Of a DNA stretch of 64,000 nucleotides, positions 18,719 through 27,627 are shown piece after piece. The notes under the pieces were generated by a model. That model saw only the letters and a list, made by a program, of their open reading frames with translations. It was not told where the DNA came from and ran no database searches. The DNA comes from Comamonas testosteroni (lineage in GTDB: Bacteria; Pseudomonadota; Gammaproteobacteria; Burkholderiales; Burkholderiaceae_C). Position 1 is the stretch's first letter, and each line of letters opens with the position of its first letter. Both the position numbers and the translations under genes were made by a program. The stretch is from NCBI RefSeq assembly GCF_014076415.1, contig NZ_CP043568.1:5146001-5210000 (forward strand), read 5' to 3'.

Positions 18719-19834
18719 TTACACCAGGCATTGATCCAGTCCCTGGCGAAGAATGTCCTGCGGCAGGTCGATGCCGATGAAGACCATTTTGCTGACTCGC
18801 TTTTCATCGGCTTCCCACTCGGGCCCCAGATCGCTGCCCATGAGCTGGTGCACGCCCTGGAAGATGACCTTTCGGCTGGTGCCCTTCATGTCGAGCACGC
18901 CCTTGTAGCGCAGCATCTTGGGGCCGTAGATATTGACGATGGCGCCCAGAAAGTCTTCCAGCTTGGCCGGGTCGAACGCGCGATCGGCGCGGTAGACAAA
19001 GCTCTTCACGTCATCGTCGTGATGATGGTGGTGCGGGTGATTGCAGTGCTCGCCATGCTCGTGGTCATGGTGATCGTGGCCGCAATGCTCGTCGTGCTGA
19101 TGTTCATGATCGTGCTCGCATTGGCCATGGTCATGGTCGCAAGCGCTGTGGTCGTGATGATCGTGGTCGTGATCATCTTCCTTGAGGAAATCAGGGTCGA
19201 TGTCCAGCTTGGCGTTCAGGTTGAAGCCACGCAGGTCGAACACTTCGCTCAGGGGCACATCGCCAAAATGAACGGCACGGATGGGCGCACGAGGGTTCAT
19301 ATGTTTGAGGCGATGGATCAGCGCCTCCTTTTCCGCATCCGTCACGAGATCGGTCTTGGACAGGAACATCTGGTCGGCAAAGCCCACCTGGCGGCGCGCT
19401 TCCTGGCGGTCGTCGAGCTGCTGATTGGCATGCTTGGCATCCACCAATGTGATGATGGAGTCGATCAGATAGGTCTCGGCGATCTCGTCATCCATGAAGA
19501 AGGTCTGGGCCACGGGGCCGGGGTCTGCCAGGCCGGTAGTCTCGATCACGATGCGGTCGAAGTCCACCAGTCCCTTGCGGCGCTTGGCAGCCAGCAACTG
19601 CAAAGCCTCGCGCAGGTCTTCACGGATGGTGCAGCAGATGCAGCCGTTGCTCATCTGCAGAATCTGTTCTTTGGATTCGGTCTTGAGAATATCGGTGTCG
19701 ATGTTCTCCTCGCCGAACTCGTTCTCGATCACGGCAATCTTCATGCCGTGGGATTCGTGCAGCACGCGCTTGAGCAGCGTGGTCTTGCCCGAGCCCAGAA
19801 AGCCCGTGAGGATGGTGACTGGAATGAGAGCCAT
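18719..19834 (-). CDS. COG0523 (CobW/ZNG1-like) metal-handling GTPase with His-rich insert
   Basis: P-loop GTPase of the G3E family, cytoplasmic; members act as metal chaperones or metal-insertion factors, often for zinc. The 371 residues have Walker A GFLGSGKT (11-18), the family metal motif GCICC (C65, C67, C68), and a C-terminal CobW domain. Between the two domains lies a very His/Asp-rich segment with about 24 His and 4 Cys in some 55 residues, likely a metal-binding loop. I chose the ATG at 19834 because AGAGG precedes it and MALIPVTILTGFLGSGKT is the normal N-terminus. The exact metal cannot be told from sequence; I saw no convincing Zur box upstream. Confidence 0.9.
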   Translation of the reverse strand: MALIPVTILTGFLGSGKTTLLKRVLHESHGMKIAVIENEFGEENIDTDILKTESKEQILQMSNGCICCTIREDLREALQLLAAKRRKGLVDFDRIVIETTGLADPGPVAQTFFMDDEIAETYLIDSIITLVDAKHANQQLDDRQEARRQVGFADQMFLSKTDLVTDAEKEALIHRLKHMNPRAPIRAVHFGDVPLSEVFDLRGFNLNAKLDIDPDFLKEDDHDHDHHDHSACDHDHGQCEHDHEHQHDEHCGHDHHDHEHGEHCNHPHHHHHDDDVKSFVYRADRAFDPAKLEDFLGAIVNIYGPKMLRYKGVLDMKGTSRKVIFQGVHQLMGSDLGPEWEADEKRVSKMVFIGIDLPQDILRQGLDQCLV

Positions 19835-20044
19835 GCGTTGAAACCTCTTGCTGCGGCCAGCCGCCACATGCGGCTGTCCAAAAAACACGGGCGGCGCATC
19901 CCTATGCGCGCTCCGGTGATAACAGCTGGGGAGTGTAGCGGTGCTTTCAAGCGCGCATGGGCAGCAGGGACGGCAGAAATTTCAGCAAGAAATCGCCTCC
20001 ATCAATTACCCAATAATCATTTCACGCTATCAAATCAGGATTCT
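19835..20044. other. Intergenic region between xerC and the COG0523 gene
   Basis: About 210 bases upstream of the COG0523 gene and downstream of xerC. I see no gene, no clear terminator for xerC and no recognised operator. Confidence 0.4.
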
Positions 20045-21097
20045 TCAGTCTTGTTCTTCGTCGTCCGGCTTGCGCAATGGGCCGGACGTCTCGCCGACAC
20101 TGCTGCGCTGCGCACGCGGGTGGGCTTTTTCATAAGCCTGGGCCAGATGCTGGAAATCCAGCCGCGTATATATCTGCGTGGTGGCAATGCTGGAATGCCC
20201 GAGCAGCTCCTGTACGGCACGCAGATCGCCACTGGACTGCAGCATATGACTGGCAAAGGAATGACGCAGCACATGCGGATGCACGCCAGTCGCAAGCCCC
20301 GCCTGCTGGCCTCGCCGCTTGAGACGTGACCAGACCGACTGGGCGCCGAGCCGCTCGCCCCGGCGGCCGACGAACAAGGCTGCTTCATCCTGTGCCTTGA
20401 GCTGTGCGGCCCCGACCAGCGCGCTGCTGCGCAGCGCCAGCCAGCGCTGCAAGGCCAGGATCGCCATGCGCCCCACGGGCACGATGCGTCGCTTGCTGCC
20501 CTTGCCCTGAACGTGGGCATCGCCCGCCTCCAGGTCGATCCACCCCCTGCCTTCATGCCGACTCTGCTGGTCGGGCCGCAGATCCAGCCCCACCAGTTCG
20601 GCCACACGCAGGCCGCAGCTGTAGAGCAGCTCGGTCATCGCGACGTCGCGCGCCTCCATCCACGGATCAGCTTCGGGGTTCTGAAAACTGGCCAGTTGCA
20701 CGGCGTCGTCCACAGCCAGTGCCTTGGGCAGGGGCTTGGCAGCCTTGGGGCCGCGCACGCCCTCCACGGGATTGAAAGGCACCAGCTCCCGCTGGGCCGC
20801 CCAGCGAAAGAAGCTGCGCCAGCCCGAGAGAATCAGTGCGATGCCGCGTGCACTGCGGCCGGCGCCATGCATTTGCGCAGCAAAGCGGCGGATATGCGAT
20901 GGCTGCAGCGTCAAAAGCTCCTGAGCTGCCGCCTGCGCAAAGCTCTGCAGCTTGATCAGGTCCAGCGCATACAGCGTATGCGTGCGCTCGGCCAGGCGCT
21001 TTTGCACACGCACATGCTCCAGATAGCTATGGACAACTTCCGGAAGCTGCGCGTACTGCTCCTCAAAAGAGGGCTGCTCGCGCTCTTGCATCGGCAT
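20045..21097 (-). CDS. xerC: Site-specific tyrosine recombinase XerC
   Basis: Resolves chromosome dimers at dif together with XerD and FtsK. The 350 residues have the N-terminal SAM-like DNA-binding domain and the catalytic domain with the expected residues: Arg in CGLRVAEL, Lys in KGSKRRIVPVG, HxxR in HPHVLRHSFASHML, His in LLGHSSIATT and the Tyr nucleophile in QIYTRL. AAGGG lies 6 bases before the ATG at 21097. It follows the DUF484 gene by 18 bases; dapF-DUF484-xerC is a widespread proteobacterial order, which separates XerC from XerD here. Confidence 0.93.
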   Translation of the reverse strand: MPMQEREQPSFEEQYAQLPEVVHSYLEHVRVQKRLAERTHTLYALDLIKLQSFAQAAAQELLTLQPSHIRRFAAQMHGAGRSARGIALILSGWRSFFRWAAQRELVPFNPVEGVRGPKAAKPLPKALAVDDAVQLASFQNPEADPWMEARDVAMTELLYSCGLRVAELVGLDLRPDQQSRHEGRGWIDLEAGDAHVQGKGSKRRIVPVGRMAILALQRWLALRSSALVGAAQLKAQDEAALFVGRRGERLGAQSVWSRLKRRGQQAGLATGVHPHVLRHSFASHMLQSSGDLRAVQELLGHSSIATTQIYTRLDFQHLAQAYEKAHPRAQRSSVGETSGPLRKPDDEEQD

Positions 21098-21115
21098 CTA
21101 CACCCTTTTGCAGCC

Positions 21116-21829
21116 TCAGCCGTGCGCCAGCGTCAGCGCAGGAGCGCGCATGCGCGAGAGCGATGCACTGGCCAGCTCGGAGATGCGTGAAAGGAATTCA
21201 AGGCCCATGGTGGCATCGAAGCGAAGCGGGTCGGGCGAGCCCAGCACCAGCATGCCAAAGGCGTTGGAAGTGCTGTCCATGGCACCGTCATGCAGGGTCA
21301 GCAGCGCGACCGACTGCACAGCATTGGGGTTGGGCAGCCAGGTCACGGGTTCGAAGCCCATATTGGGGCCGCAGAACGGCATGGTCAGAGACGAGGCAAA
21401 GGCCTTGGCATCATCGCTCACTCCCATGGTGTAGACGGTGCCGCTGTGCGCGCCCGCCACATTCCACAGACGCAGTGCGACCTGGGGTACATCAAACGTG
21501 TGCTGCAGGCTGGCGGTTAGCGCATGGGGCAGCTCGCGCAGGTCCTGCACCTTGACCAGGGCATGGGTCCACTGGTGAATCTTGTTGGCGATGGATGCGT
21601 TCTCGCTGCCATGGCGCACCATGTCCATGATGCGATGCTCCAGACCCTTGATCTTTTCGCGCAACATCTCGGCCTGACGTTCCTGCAGGCTGACGGCACG
21701 TGGGCCGTGGCCGCTGATCAAACGCACGCCCGTCAGCATCTCGGCGTGGCGCTCGAAGAAATCGGGGTTTTCCTGGAGGTAATCGGCAATCGACTCTTCG
21801 GTCATGGCGGTATCGGTCAAGCTGTTCAT
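21116..21829 (-). CDS. DUF484 family protein
   Basis: A 237-residue cytoplasmic protein of the DUF484 family, a GAF-like fold of unknown function that is regularly encoded between dapF and xerC. Features seen are the N-terminal [19 protein letters not shown] helix (about residues 14-32), then [20 protein letters not shown], a probable coiled coil, and a GAF-like C-terminal half. It overlaps dapF by 4 bp and precedes xerC by 18 bases, so it is in the same operon. Confidence 0.9.
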   Translation of the reverse strand: MNSLTDTAMTEESIADYLQENPDFFERHAEMLTGVRLISGHGPRAVSLQERQAEMLREKIKGLEHRIMDMVRHGSENASIANKIHQWTHALVKVQDLRELPHALTASLQHTFDVPQVALRLWNVAGAHSGTVYTMGVSDDAKAFASSLTMPFCGPNMGFEPVTWLPNPNAVQSVALLTLHDGAMDSTSNAFGMLVLGSPDPLRFDATMGLEFLSRISELASASLSRMRAPALTLAHG

Positions 21830-22704
21830 AAAGTATCAGGTATGTCGATCTGGCCTTCAAAAACAAATTCGGCAGGGCCTGTCATGCGCACGCGATCCTG
21901 CGCACCGCCAGCCCATTCAATGGTAAGCAGACCACCGCGGGTATGCACATCGACGCGCTGGTCGAGCAAGCCCCAGCCAATGCCGGCCACCACGGCGGCA
22001 CAAGCCCCCGTACCGCAGGCCAGGGTCTCGCCGGCACCGCGTTCATAGACACGCAAGCGGACTTCACCGCGGTTGAGGATCTGCATGAAGCCGGCGTTCA
22101 CACGCTGAGGAAAACGGGCATGGTTCTCGATCAACGGGCCGTGCAACTCCACCAAAGCGGCATTCACATCGTCCACCAGTTGCACCGCATGTGGATTGCC
22201 CATGGAAACGGCTGCTATCCAGACTGTAGCTGGCTGCAAAGGCGTGTCGAGTGTCAGAGGCCATTTTTGTGTTGACCCCAAGGCTTCTGGCTCCAGACCG
22301 CCGGTCGTGAACGGCACCTTGGCCGGATCCAGCTGAGGCGCACCCATATCGACCGTGACGCGGCCATTGCCATGAATTTCGGGGGCAATGATGCCCGAAA
22401 GGGTCTGTACGCGAATCACGCTCTTGTCGGTCAGACCCTTGTCATGCACATAGCGCGCAAAACAGCGTGCGCCGTTTCCGCACTGCTCGACCTCGCCACC
22501 GTCGGCGTTGTGGATGACATATTCAAAGTCCACGCCCTCTGCGGGAGCCGGACGCACCGTCAGGATCTGGTCGGCACCCACGCCAAAGTGACGATTGGCC
22601 AGGTAGCGGTACTGGGCGGTGCTCAAGCCCAGGCGAGCCTGGGTTTCGTCGAGTACGACAAAGTCGTTGCCCGCACCTTGCATCTTGGTAAAGCGAATCT
22701 GCAT
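21826..22704 (-). CDS. dapF: Diaminopimelate epimerase
   Basis: Converts LL- to meso-diaminopimelate for lysine and peptidoglycan, matching the meso-DAP type MurE in this window. The 292 residues carry the two active-site Cys: one in [12 protein letters not shown] and one in [14 protein letters not shown]. The start at 22704 ([19 protein letters not shown]) fits the family; an ATG four codons earlier is possible and neither has a strong Shine-Dalgarno. The MarR gene of the cluster upstream ends about 50 bases before it, without an obvious terminator. Confidence 0.95.
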   Translation of the reverse strand: MQIRFTKMQGAGNDFVVLDETQARLGLSTAQYRYLANRHFGVGADQILTVRPAPAEGVDFEYVIHNADGGEVEQCGNGARCFARYVHDKGLTDKSVIRVQTLSGIIAPEIHGNGRVTVDMGAPQLDPAKVPFTTGGLEPEALGSTQKWPLTLDTPLQPATVWIAAVSMGNPHAVQLVDDVNAALVELHGPLIENHARFPQRVNAGFMQILNRGEVRLRVYERGAGETLACGTGACAAVVAGIGWGLLDQRVDVHTRGGLLTIEWAGGAQDRVRMTGPAEFVFEGQIDIPDTL

Positions 22705-22754
22705 GATGCCGCACATTATCGCGCCGGGCGCAGGATCTGCGCCATGCCATGGGA

Positions 22755-23315
22755 TCAGCGATACAGCTTTTGCAGCAACTCCATGAGCTGCACCTGCTCG
22801 GCAGCACTCAGATGCGAGATGGCACGGGTCTCGCTGCTCTTGAGCTCGGGCTCGGCGGTGTCCACCAGTTCGCCCCCGGCGGCGGTCAGGTACAGCCCTG
22901 TGGCGCGCCCGTCGCGCGGGTGCGGACGCCGCTCCAGAAAGCCGCGTTTGCCCAGCGCATCGATCATGCCCACCATATTCGGCGGCAGCACGGCCAGTTG
23001 CTGACAGAGCTGGCGCGAGGTGATGCCCGGATTGCTGCCCACCAGAGACAGCACGGAGAACTCGACGATCTTGAGGTCAAAACGCTCCATGCAGCGCATG
23101 AAGACCCCCACCAGAGCCAGCGAGGCGCGCCTGGCGTTGTAGCCCAGCAGGGACTCCAGAAAGCTGGCATTGACCTGATCGACGGCAAAAACCTCGGCAC
23201 TGTCCCTGGGCTCCTGCCCCGAGCCCGGAACGTCCGAGCCGGCCTCTCTGGAGCGCGTGCCGCGCAAAGAGCGTGCAGGTTTGGAGTCTGGTTCAGCAGT
23301 CTTGTGAGCGAGCAT
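22755..23315 (-). CDS. MarR-family transcriptional regulator
   Basis: A 186-residue winged-helix regulator: [20 protein letters not shown] and [20 protein letters not shown] form the helix-turn-helix, and [19 protein letters not shown] the wing. It is the last gene of the CoA-ligase/dehydrogenase cluster on the same strand. MarR regulators such as HcaR, FerR and CouR repress hydroxycinnamate genes and release DNA on binding the CoA thioester, which is the most likely role here, by inference from neighbours. The ATG at 23315 was chosen; a TTG 8 codons upstream is possible. The first 40 or so residues are not part of the usual MarR fold. Confidence 0.85.
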   Translation of the reverse strand: MLAHKTAEPDSKPARSLRGTRSREAGSDVPGSGQEPRDSAEVFAVDQVNASFLESLLGYNARRASLALVGVFMRCMERFDLKIVEFSVLSLVGSNPGITSRQLCQQLAVLPPNMVGMIDALGKRGFLERRPHPRDGRATGLYLTAAGGELVDTAEPELKSSETRAISHLSAAEQVQLMELLQKLYR

Positions 23316-23411
23316 TGGCGATGTCAACTTCGAAGGCAAAAGAGCAATCCAGGAGCGCGATGAAAAGACTGCAATTGTGCCGGCATTGCTCGCATCTTGC
23401 AGCCATTTAGA

Positions 23412-25175
23412 TCAATGCGCGGAGGTGAAGAGCTGGTTGCCATGTACGACGGAAGCCTGCGCCCACTGCGCCTTCATCAGAGTCAGACGCCAGTCCATTT
23501 CGGGCAATATGCGCTGCTGCACCTGCTTGCAGGGGCCTCGCCAGCGCTCACTATCGCCCCCCGCCGTGGCCGCAATACGTGCCCACGCCCAGCCCAGCAG
23601 TACCACGGCCACGCAGCGCAGATAGTCGTCGGCCACGCGCCAGGCCAGGGTGTCATCTTCCTTGCAGGCCTGCGCCAGCACCGTGGTGAAGTAGCGCAGC
23701 TGGGCCAGGCAGCGCAGCACTTCTGCATCCAGCGTCCGACTTGCATCCAGGCTGTTGCGCAAAGTCAGCAGCCATTGCCCCATGGCCTGACCACCGTCCG
23801 GCAACACCTTGCGCACCAGCAGGTCGATGGCCTGAATTTCATTCGTGCCTTCGTAAATCATGGCCACGCGCGAATCGCGCACGATCTGTTCTATGCCCCA
23901 CTCGCGGATATAGCCGTGGCCACCGAATACCTGCAGACAGGCGCTGGAACCATCGAACGCCTGCTGGGTCCAGGCCGCCTTGAGGACGGGGGTGATCAGA
24001 CTGCACCATTGCTGGGCCTGATCACATGTCTTGGCATCTTCGGCATGTCGCGCCACATCGAGATAAATACCGGTCTGGTAGGCGAGCACACGCCCGCCAT
24101 CCACCCAGGCGCGCTGCAGATCGAGCGTACGGCGAATGGCCGGATGCTCGATGATCAGATCCGCTGCATCATTCGGGCCACGCGAGGCCGGCACCGCCCC
24201 CGGTGCACGCATCTGGCGGCGTTCCAGCGCATAGGCATGGGCCTTCTGGCATGCCGCATCCAGCAAACCTATGCCCTGCAGCGCCACATGCAGACGCGCG
24301 GCATTCATCATGACAAACATGGCGTTCAGGCCCGCTCCGGGCTGACCGATCAGCCAGCCGGAAGCTGCATCAAAGCGCATCACGCAGGTGGGGCTGCCGT
24401 GCAGGCCCATTTTCTCCTCGATGCGCTCGCAGACCACGCTGTTGCGCTCGCCATCTGACAATAGCTTGGGCACGAGAAACAGCGACAGGCCCCTGGGCCC
24501 TGCAGGGGCCCCGGGCAGACGCGCCAGCACCAGATGCACGATGTTCGCGCTCAGATCATGCTCGCCGCCCGAAATGAAAATCTTGCTGCCGCTGATCTCG
24601 AAGCGCTCGCCCAGCTCGGATTCGCCAGCCGGCACGGCCTGCGTGCGCACCTGCCCCAGGTCGCTGCCCGCATGGGCCTCCGTCAGACACATGGTTGCCA
24701 GCCACTCGCCGCTAGCCACCTTGGGCAGATAGACGCTCTTCAAGGCCTCGCTGCCATGGTGCTTGAGGCACTCATACGCTCCATGCAACAGACCCGGTGC
24801 CATGGTCCAGCCATGGTTGGCAGCGCTCAGCCATTCATAGAGCACGCCTTCCAGCACCCAGGGCAGCCCCTGGCCTCCATCCTCCTCGGCACAGGCCAGT
24901 GCAGGCCAGCCAGCCTGCCAGAAGTCCTGATAGGCCTGGGCAAAACCAGGCGGTGTGGTGACCTTGCCCGCTGCAAACTGCACACCGACCTCATCGCCTT
25001 CACGCGACAGCGGCGCCACGACCTCGCCCACCCATTTGCCGGCCTCCTCCAGCACCTGCTGCATCAGCCCCCGGTCTGTTGCCACATGCGCCGGCAGGCG
25101 CTGCAATTGCTCATCGGCCTTGAGCACATCAAATAGAAGAAACGCGTTATCGGCACTGGCGGGCAAATAGGACAT
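23412..25175 (-). CDS. Acyl-CoA dehydrogenase (DmdC/FadE-like, long form)
   Basis: FAD-dependent alpha,beta-dehydrogenase of acyl-CoA thioesters. At about 587 residues it belongs to the long subfamily that includes 3-methylmercaptopropionyl-CoA dehydrogenase. Seen are MCLTEAHAGSDLGQVRT (flavin/substrate loop), HGSPTCVMRFDAA, and the C-terminal FGGHGYIREWGIEQIVRDSRVAMIYEGTNEIQ, split here, with the usual catalytic Glu region. The start at 25175 (MSYLPASADNAFLLFDVL) matches the family N-terminus; an ATG 18 codons upstream is open but has no support. In the cluster it may oxidise a hydroxyphenylpropionyl-CoA to its cinnamoyl-CoA, as HcaD does in Acinetobacter; that is inference. Confidence 0.88.
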   Translation of the reverse strand: MSYLPASADNAFLLFDVLKADEQLQRLPAHVATDRGLMQQVLEEAGKWVGEVVAPLSREGDEVGVQFAAGKVTTPPGFAQAYQDFWQAGWPALACAEEDGGQGLPWVLEGVLYEWLSAANHGWTMAPGLLHGAYECLKHHGSEALKSVYLPKVASGEWLATMCLTEAHAGSDLGQVRTQAVPAGESELGERFEISGSKIFISGGEHDLSANIVHLVLARLPGAPAGPRGLSLFLVPKLLSDGERNSVVCERIEEKMGLHGSPTCVMRFDAASGWLIGQPGAGLNAMFVMMNAARLHVALQGIGLLDAACQKAHAYALERRQMRAPGAVPASRGPNDAADLIIEHPAIRRTLDLQRAWVDGGRVLAYQTGIYLDVARHAEDAKTCDQAQQWCSLITPVLKAAWTQQAFDGSSACLQVFGGHGYIREWGIEQIVRDSRVAMIYEGTNEIQAIDLLVRKVLPDGGQAMGQWLLTLRNSLDASRTLDAEVLRCLAQLRYFTTVLAQACKEDDTLAWRVADDYLRCVAVVLLGWAWARIAATAGGDSERWRGPCKQVQQRILPEMDWRLTLMKAQWAQASVVHGNQLFTSAH

Positions 25176-25260
25176 ACAAAACCGGCTGCCAAGCAGCAAA
25201 TAAAAATCTCTGAAGGCTGCCCCATTCATGCCGAAGCGCGGCCCAAGCCAGGGATGCCAA

Positions 25261-25339
25261 GCAAGGGCCGCCCCGCAGCGAGGGCATCGTCCCCCTCCCG
25301 CGCAGCGAGAGAGGGGGAAGCCGCAAAGCGGCTCAGGGG
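25261..25339. repeat. Intergenic GC-rich palindromic repeat, copy A
   Basis: Lies just downstream of the first Bug gene. It begins GCAAGGGCCGCCCCGCAGCG and ends with CAAAGCGGCTCAGGGG. It shares this layout with copy B at 27557-27620: the head, a CCCCCT...GGGGGAAG hairpin, and a GCGGCTCAGGGG-like tail. It can fold into strong hairpins and may act as a transcription attenuator or mRNA stabiliser. Confidence 0.65.
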
Positions 25340-25342
25340 TGA

Positions 25343-26350
25343 TCAGGTATCAGCCGTAAACCCAATCTGCTTGACCAGCGGGCCCCAGCGCTCGAACTCG
25401 GCCTGCTGCGAACGGGCCATTTCCTCGGGCGTGGAGCTGGTGGCAATCAGACCGACCACACCCACGCTTTCCTTGAGAGCCTCGCTCTTGAGCGCTGCCG
25501 TGATGGCAGCATGGGCGCGTGCACGCACTTCGGCGGGCGTCCTGGCATTGGCATAGAAGCCGAACCACTCCTCGGCCGTCAGATCGGCAAAGCCCTGCTC
25601 GGCAAACGTGGGCACATTGGGCAGATAGGGGTTGCGCTGCGGACCGCTGGTGGCCAGCACGCGCAGCTTGCCGGCCTTGTAGTAGCTCAGGAAGTCGCCG
25701 CTGGGGCCCATCACGGCAGCAATCTGTCCACCGGCCAGGTCGGACACTGCAGGCGCCGTGCCACGATAAGGCACATGGCTGAGCTTGATGCCCGAACGCA
25801 GGCTGAGCAGGGAGCCGATCAGATGCGGCTGGGTGCCGGCACCGGGGCTGCCGAAGCTGGCCTTGTCGGGGTTGTTCTTGCACCAGGCCAGGAAGTCCTT
25901 GAGCGTCTTGACCTCGGCCGGCACGGCGGGACCGACAGCCAGACCGTGGTGCATGATGGCTCCGATGGAGATCGGCTCGAAATCCTTGGCCTGATAGGTC
26001 AGCTTGCTGTAGATATGCGGGTAGATGGAGAAGGCCGAGACCTGGGACAGCACGATGACCGAGCCATCGCCCACGGAGTTGCGCAGATTCTCCAGCGCGA
26101 TGCGGCCGCCGGCACCGGGCTTGTTTTCCACCACGCCCATGTTCTTGGAGTAGCTGGTGCCGCCGATCTTTTCCGCCACGCGTCGCGCCACCGAGTCACC
26201 GGCGCTGCCTGCGGGGAAGCCGTACAGAATGCGCACCTGCTCCAGCGGTCCACTGCCCTGTGCATAAGCATTGCGGCCGGCGATGCCGCCGAATGCGGCC
26301 AGCGCGGCACCAGCGCCCAGGCCTTTGACGAAATTGCGACGATCTTGCAT
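25343..26350 (-). CDS. Bug-family (TTT) periplasmic solute-binding protein, copy 1
   Basis: Periplasmic receptor of the tripartite tricarboxylate type (Bug family), which bind organic acids and are hugely expanded in Burkholderiales. The 335 residues start with MQDRRNFVKGLGAGAALAAF, a twin-arginine-like signal, with probable cleavage after NAYA. The mature part has the Bug layout (ILYGFPAGSAGDSVARRVAEK, VENKPGAGGRIALE, ISIGAIMHHGLAVGP). GAGGAG stands 8 bases before the ATG. It is a tandem copy of the next gene (about 31 differences in 335 residues by eye). No membrane subunits (TctA/TctB) are next to it. Hydroxycinnamate or a related aromatic acid is the likely ligand, by context. Confidence 0.9.
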   Translation of the reverse strand: MQDRRNFVKGLGAGAALAAFGGIAGRNAYAQGSGPLEQVRILYGFPAGSAGDSVARRVAEKIGGTSYSKNMGVVENKPGAGGRIALENLRNSVGDGSVIVLSQVSAFSIYPHIYSKLTYQAKDFEPISIGAIMHHGLAVGPAVPAEVKTLKDFLAWCKNNPDKASFGSPGAGTQPHLIGSLLSLRSGIKLSHVPYRGTAPAVSDLAGGQIAAVMGPSGDFLSYYKAGKLRVLATSGPQRNPYLPNVPTFAEQGFADLTAEEWFGFYANARTPAEVRARAHAAITAALKSEALKESVGVVGLIATSSTPEEMARSQQAEFERWGPLVKQIGFTADT

Positions 26351-26440
26351 GTTTGTCTCCTCTATTGTTCGATCGCTATGTGCAGGCTTGAGCCTGTCTG
26401 AAAAATCCCGACCCGAATGCTATTCGATACCGAGGGGTCA

Positions 26441-27448
26441 TCAGGAATCGCCTGTAAAACCGATCTGCTTGACCAGCGGTCCCCAGCGCTCGAACTCGGC
26501 CTGCTGCGAACGGGCCATTTCCTCGGGTGTGGAGCTGGTGGCAATCAGGCCGACTACACCCAGACTTTCCTTGAGCACGTCGCTCTTGAGCGCTGCCGTG
26601 ATGGCCGCATGGGCGCGTGCACGCACTTCGGCCGGTGTCCTGGCATTGGCGTAGAAGCCGAACCATTCTTCGGCCGTCAGATCGGCAAAGCCCTGCTCGG
26701 CAAACGTGGGCACATTGGGCAGATAGGGATTGCGCTGCGGCCCGCTGGTGGCCAGCACGCGCAGCTTGCCGGCCTTGTAATAGCTCAGATAGTCGCCGCA
26801 AGGCCCCATGATGGCGGCGATCTGTCCGCCCACGACGTCCGAGACACCAGGGGCCATGCCACGATAAGGCGCATGGCTGAGCCTGACGCCGGAGCGCAGG
26901 CTCAGCAGCGCCCCCAGCAGATGCGGCTGACTGCCGGCACCGGGGCTGCCGAAGCTGGCCTTGTCGGGGTTGCTCTTGCACCAGGCCAGAAAATCCTTGA
27001 GCGTCTTGACCTCGGCCGGCACGGCGGGACCGACGGCCAGACCGTGGTGCATGATGGCTCCAATCGAGATCGGCTCGAAATCCTTGGCCTGATAGGTCAG
27101 CTTGCTGTAGATATGCGGGTAGATGGAGAAGGCCGAGACCTGGGACAATGCAATCACCGAGCCGTCCCCCACGGCATTGCGCAGGCTCTCCAACGCGATG
27201 CGGCCGCCGGCACCGGGCTTGTTTTCCACCACGCCCATATTTCTGGTGTAGCTGCTGCCACCCATTTTTTCGGCCACACGGCGAGCCACCGAGTCCCCCG
27301 CGCTGCCTGCCGGAAAGCCGTAGAGAATGCGAACCTGCTCCAGCGGGCCTCCACCCTGGGCATAAGCACTGCGGCTGACGATGCCGCCGAATGCGGCCAG
27401 CGCTGCGCCAGCGCCCAGTCCTTTGACGAAATTGCGACGACCTTGCAT
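26441..27448 (-). CDS. Bug-family (TTT) periplasmic solute-binding protein, copy 2
   Basis: Tandem paralogue of the gene just downstream, also 335 residues, starting MQGRRNFVKGLGAGAALAAF with a twin-arginine-like signal and an AGGAG site 7-8 bases before the ATG at 27448. The two proteins are about 91% identical by eye, and long stretches of DNA are identical. Differences concentrate in the signal region, residues near 62-68, and around positions 184-218 (for example SHVPYRGTAPAVSD against SHAPYRGMAPGVSD), which may touch the ligand. An upstream ATG at 27586 is open but lacks support. It follows the SDR gene across a repeat element. Confidence 0.9.
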   Translation of the reverse strand: MQGRRNFVKGLGAGAALAAFGGIVSRSAYAQGGGPLEQVRILYGFPAGSAGDSVARRVAEKMGGSSYTRNMGVVENKPGAGGRIALESLRNAVGDGSVIALSQVSAFSIYPHIYSKLTYQAKDFEPISIGAIMHHGLAVGPAVPAEVKTLKDFLAWCKSNPDKASFGSPGAGSQPHLLGALLSLRSGVRLSHAPYRGMAPGVSDVVGGQIAAIMGPCGDYLSYYKAGKLRVLATSGPQRNPYLPNVPTFAEQGFADLTAEEWFGFYANARTPAEVRARAHAAITAALKSDVLKESLGVVGLIATSSTPEEMARSQQAEFERWGPLVKQIGFTGDS

Positions 27449-27556
27449 GACTTGTCTCCTGCTTGAAATACGGACTCTTCGGTCCTGTGGAATCAATACC
27501 TGCCTCAATCTTTGGCACTGAGCTGGCTCTGGCACTCTCCAGGCCAGAGACATCGA

Positions 27557-27620
27557 GCAAGGGCAGCCCCGCAGCGATGGTGTCATCCCCCTTGGGGGAA
27601 GGCGCAGAGTGCCTCAGGGG
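27557..27620. repeat. Intergenic GC-rich palindromic repeat, copy B
   Basis: Second copy of the element described at 25261-25339, here between the SDR gene and the second Bug gene. It reads GCAAGGGCAGCCCCGCAGCG, then CCCCCTTGGGGGAAGG, then GTGCCTCAGGGG. The CCCCCTTGGGGG and AAGGCGC...GTGCCT parts are inverted repeats. The pair of elements brackets the two Bug genes. Confidence 0.65.
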
Positions 27621-27627
27621 TTAACAC

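Noticed and set aside
19010..19180. Possible tandem repeat or CRISPR-like array
   Set aside because: The periodicity comes from His/Asp codons in the COG0523 linker. There are no regular repeats and spacers.
18191..20329. Long plus-strand frame with hydrophobic Val/Met repeats
   Set aside because: It is antisense to the His-rich linker of the COG0523 GTPase; the CAT/CAC repeats read as Val/Met in reverse. It is not a membrane protein gene.
25343..27448. The two Bug genes as one gene split by rearrangement
   Set aside because: Both copies are full length with own signal peptides, ribosome sites and stops.
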